This document shows, piece by piece, positions 6,750 to 7,366 of a stretch of 7,366 nt of DNA. Made by a program: the position numbers and the translations under genes. The stretch spans positions 1 to 7,366 of the forward strand of contig JBBPZZ010000001.1 of the NCBI GenBank assembly GCA_038198445.1. The letters are read 5' to 3'. This DNA comes from JACDDK01 sp038198445 (GTDB lineage Bacteria > Actinomycetota > Rubrobacteria > Rubrobacterales > Rubrobacteraceae). Position 1 is the stretch's first letter. Each line of letters starts with the position of its first letter. Below the pieces are notes generated by a model, which saw only the letters and a list, made by a program, of their open reading frames with translations, was not told where the DNA came from and searched no databases.

Positions 6750-7273
6750 TTGGCGAATAGCGCCGATAAATACACGCTCGGGCTTGAGAAGGAGTACCAG
6801 ATCGTCAATCCGAAGAGCCGGGTCTTGTTCCGCGAAGGTAAAGGTGTACTGGAACAGGGCGCGCGCTACTTTGAGGAAACAGGTCGAGGCCGAGATGCTG
6901 ACCGGTCTCGCTCGCGCCGCCGTGCGCGAGTGCCACGAGCGCGCCCTCCGAAACGAGCCCTGCCCCGAGGTGCGTCCCGAAATGTTGGCGACTGCCCACT
7001 GACGGGCCTCCCGTCAGGGGCTGGACTCCGGATCTCGTGAGCCTGGAGACCGGACGCCCCGTACCGGCGCGGAAAGTGATCCAGAACCTCTTGGACTTCA
7101 TCCGACCGACGCTCGAAGAGACCGGACTGGGACAAAGTATCCGCCCTCGTCGCCGAGACGCTAGAAGGCGGCAACGGCGCCAGCCGCCAGCGCGACGCCT
7201 ACGAGCGTGCCGGAGCCTCGAAGATATCGTGGACGTGTTAGTCTGGGAAACGGCGGGAGACTCATTGACCTGA
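6750..7273 (+). pseudogene. Decayed GCS2-family carboxylate-amine ligase (internal deletion, nonsense, frameshifts)
   Basis: Reading across frames rebuilds a GCS2 protein. From TTG 6750 the frame gives DKYTLGLEKEYQIV, matching the family N-terminal motif (GVEEEFQLV in the intact copy at 2157-3251). A +1 shift at about 6874-6880 leads to QVEAEMLT. At about 6898-6906 the sequence jumps to C-terminal family sequence (LARAAVREC), skipping roughly 190-200 codons. TGA at 7000-7002 stands where Trp is expected (H-stop-RASRQGLDS). Further shifts at about 7030, 7130 and 7212-7219 connect DLVSLETGRPVPAR, DKVSALVAETLEGGNGASRQR and SLEDIVDVLV, ending at TGA 7271-7273. The GGNGASRQR and SLEDIVDVLV parts match ESGNGAEEQR and SLEEVVKHLI of the intact copy. 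The lost middle includes the HVHVS and substrate-loop blocks, so no activity is possible. It is a divergent paralogue, not a recent duplicate. Confidence 0.88.
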
Positions 7274-7281
7274 GACGAGTG

Positions 7282-7366
7282 ATGCATAACTTCTCAAACC
7301 AAAAGATCCGCCAGATGACGCAGAGGCCGACCGAGCTGGACGTTGAGATGCTGCCCGCAGGTGTAA
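7282..7366 (+). other. Open frame running off the right edge, doubtful
   Basis: From ATG 7282 (GTG at 7279 is in frame too) 28 codons stay open to the window edge, starting MHNFSNQKIRQM. No good Shine-Dalgarno precedes it and the residues match no family I recognise. It begins 8 nt after the relic stop of the pseudogene. It may be the 5' end of a real gene or simply intergenic sequence. Confidence 0.2.

Noticed and set aside
6684..7040. Treating the small open frames at 6684-7040, 6718-7002 and 7037-7273 as separate genes
   Set aside because: Their family-like parts join into a single GCS2 protein across frames. Each alone carries only a fragment followed by non-family sequence.
6750..7273. 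Programmed frameshifting or recoding in the GCS2 relic
   Set aside because: There are four shifts in both directions, a stop codon and loss of the catalytic core; no product could be functional.
1..7366. CRISPR arrays, tRNA/rRNA genes, insertion sequences, toxin-antitoxin or defence systems
   Set aside because: I saw no regularly spaced repeats, RNA gene signatures, transposase motifs or terminal inverted repeats on either strand.

Overview
The window is high-GC DNA of a bacterium. Its family content (an F420-type flavin/deazaflavin oxidoreductase, two GCS2-type ligase sequences, an acyl-CoA synthetase, a thiolase) and its free use of ATA codons beside GC-rich third positions suggest an actinobacterium, possibly Rubrobacter-like. 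That placement is inference from gene flavour and not a database match. The window looks chromosomal: I see no phage, IS, plasmid, CRISPR, tRNA or rRNA signature.

Layout from left to right. (1) Bases 3-59 look like the 3' tail of a rightward gene that meets the next gene tail to tail on a shared CTAG. (2) A leftward pair reads from 2017 down to 56: an AMP-forming medium-chain-type acyl-CoA synthetase, then with no gap (TAG directly followed by ATG) a small split-barrel nitroreductase/F420-dependent-type protein. (3) A 139-bp divergent gap leads to a rightward, intact YbdK-type (GCS2 family) carboxylate-amine ligase at 2157-3251. (4) Convergent to it is a leftward two-gene unit, 5308 down to 3275: a two-domain VOC/glyoxalase-fold protein followed after 3 nt by an FAD-dependent oxidoreductase of the fumarate reductase/3-ketosteroid dehydrogenase superfamily. 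(5) A second divergent gap (5309-5447) leads to a rightward acetyl-CoA acetyltransferase (thiolase), 5448-6626, with a complete Cys-His-Cys catalytic set. (6) After a possible hairpin terminator comes 6750-7273, the wreck of a second GCS2-family ligase: a recognisable N-terminus joined to a recognisable C-terminus, with about 190-200 middle codons missing, one nonsense codon and four frameshifts. (7) The last 93 bases hold only a weak open frame running off the edge.

The CoA ligase (activation), thiolase (C-C cleavage or condensation), FAD enzyme (C=C oxidation or reduction) and VOC protein would fit catabolism of a carboxylic acid or ring compound. They lie in separate transcription units, however, and the substrate cannot be read from the sequence. 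I see no clear undescribed multi-gene system. The most informative observations are the layered decay of the second GCS2 gene and the unusual active-site residues in the VOC/FAD pair.
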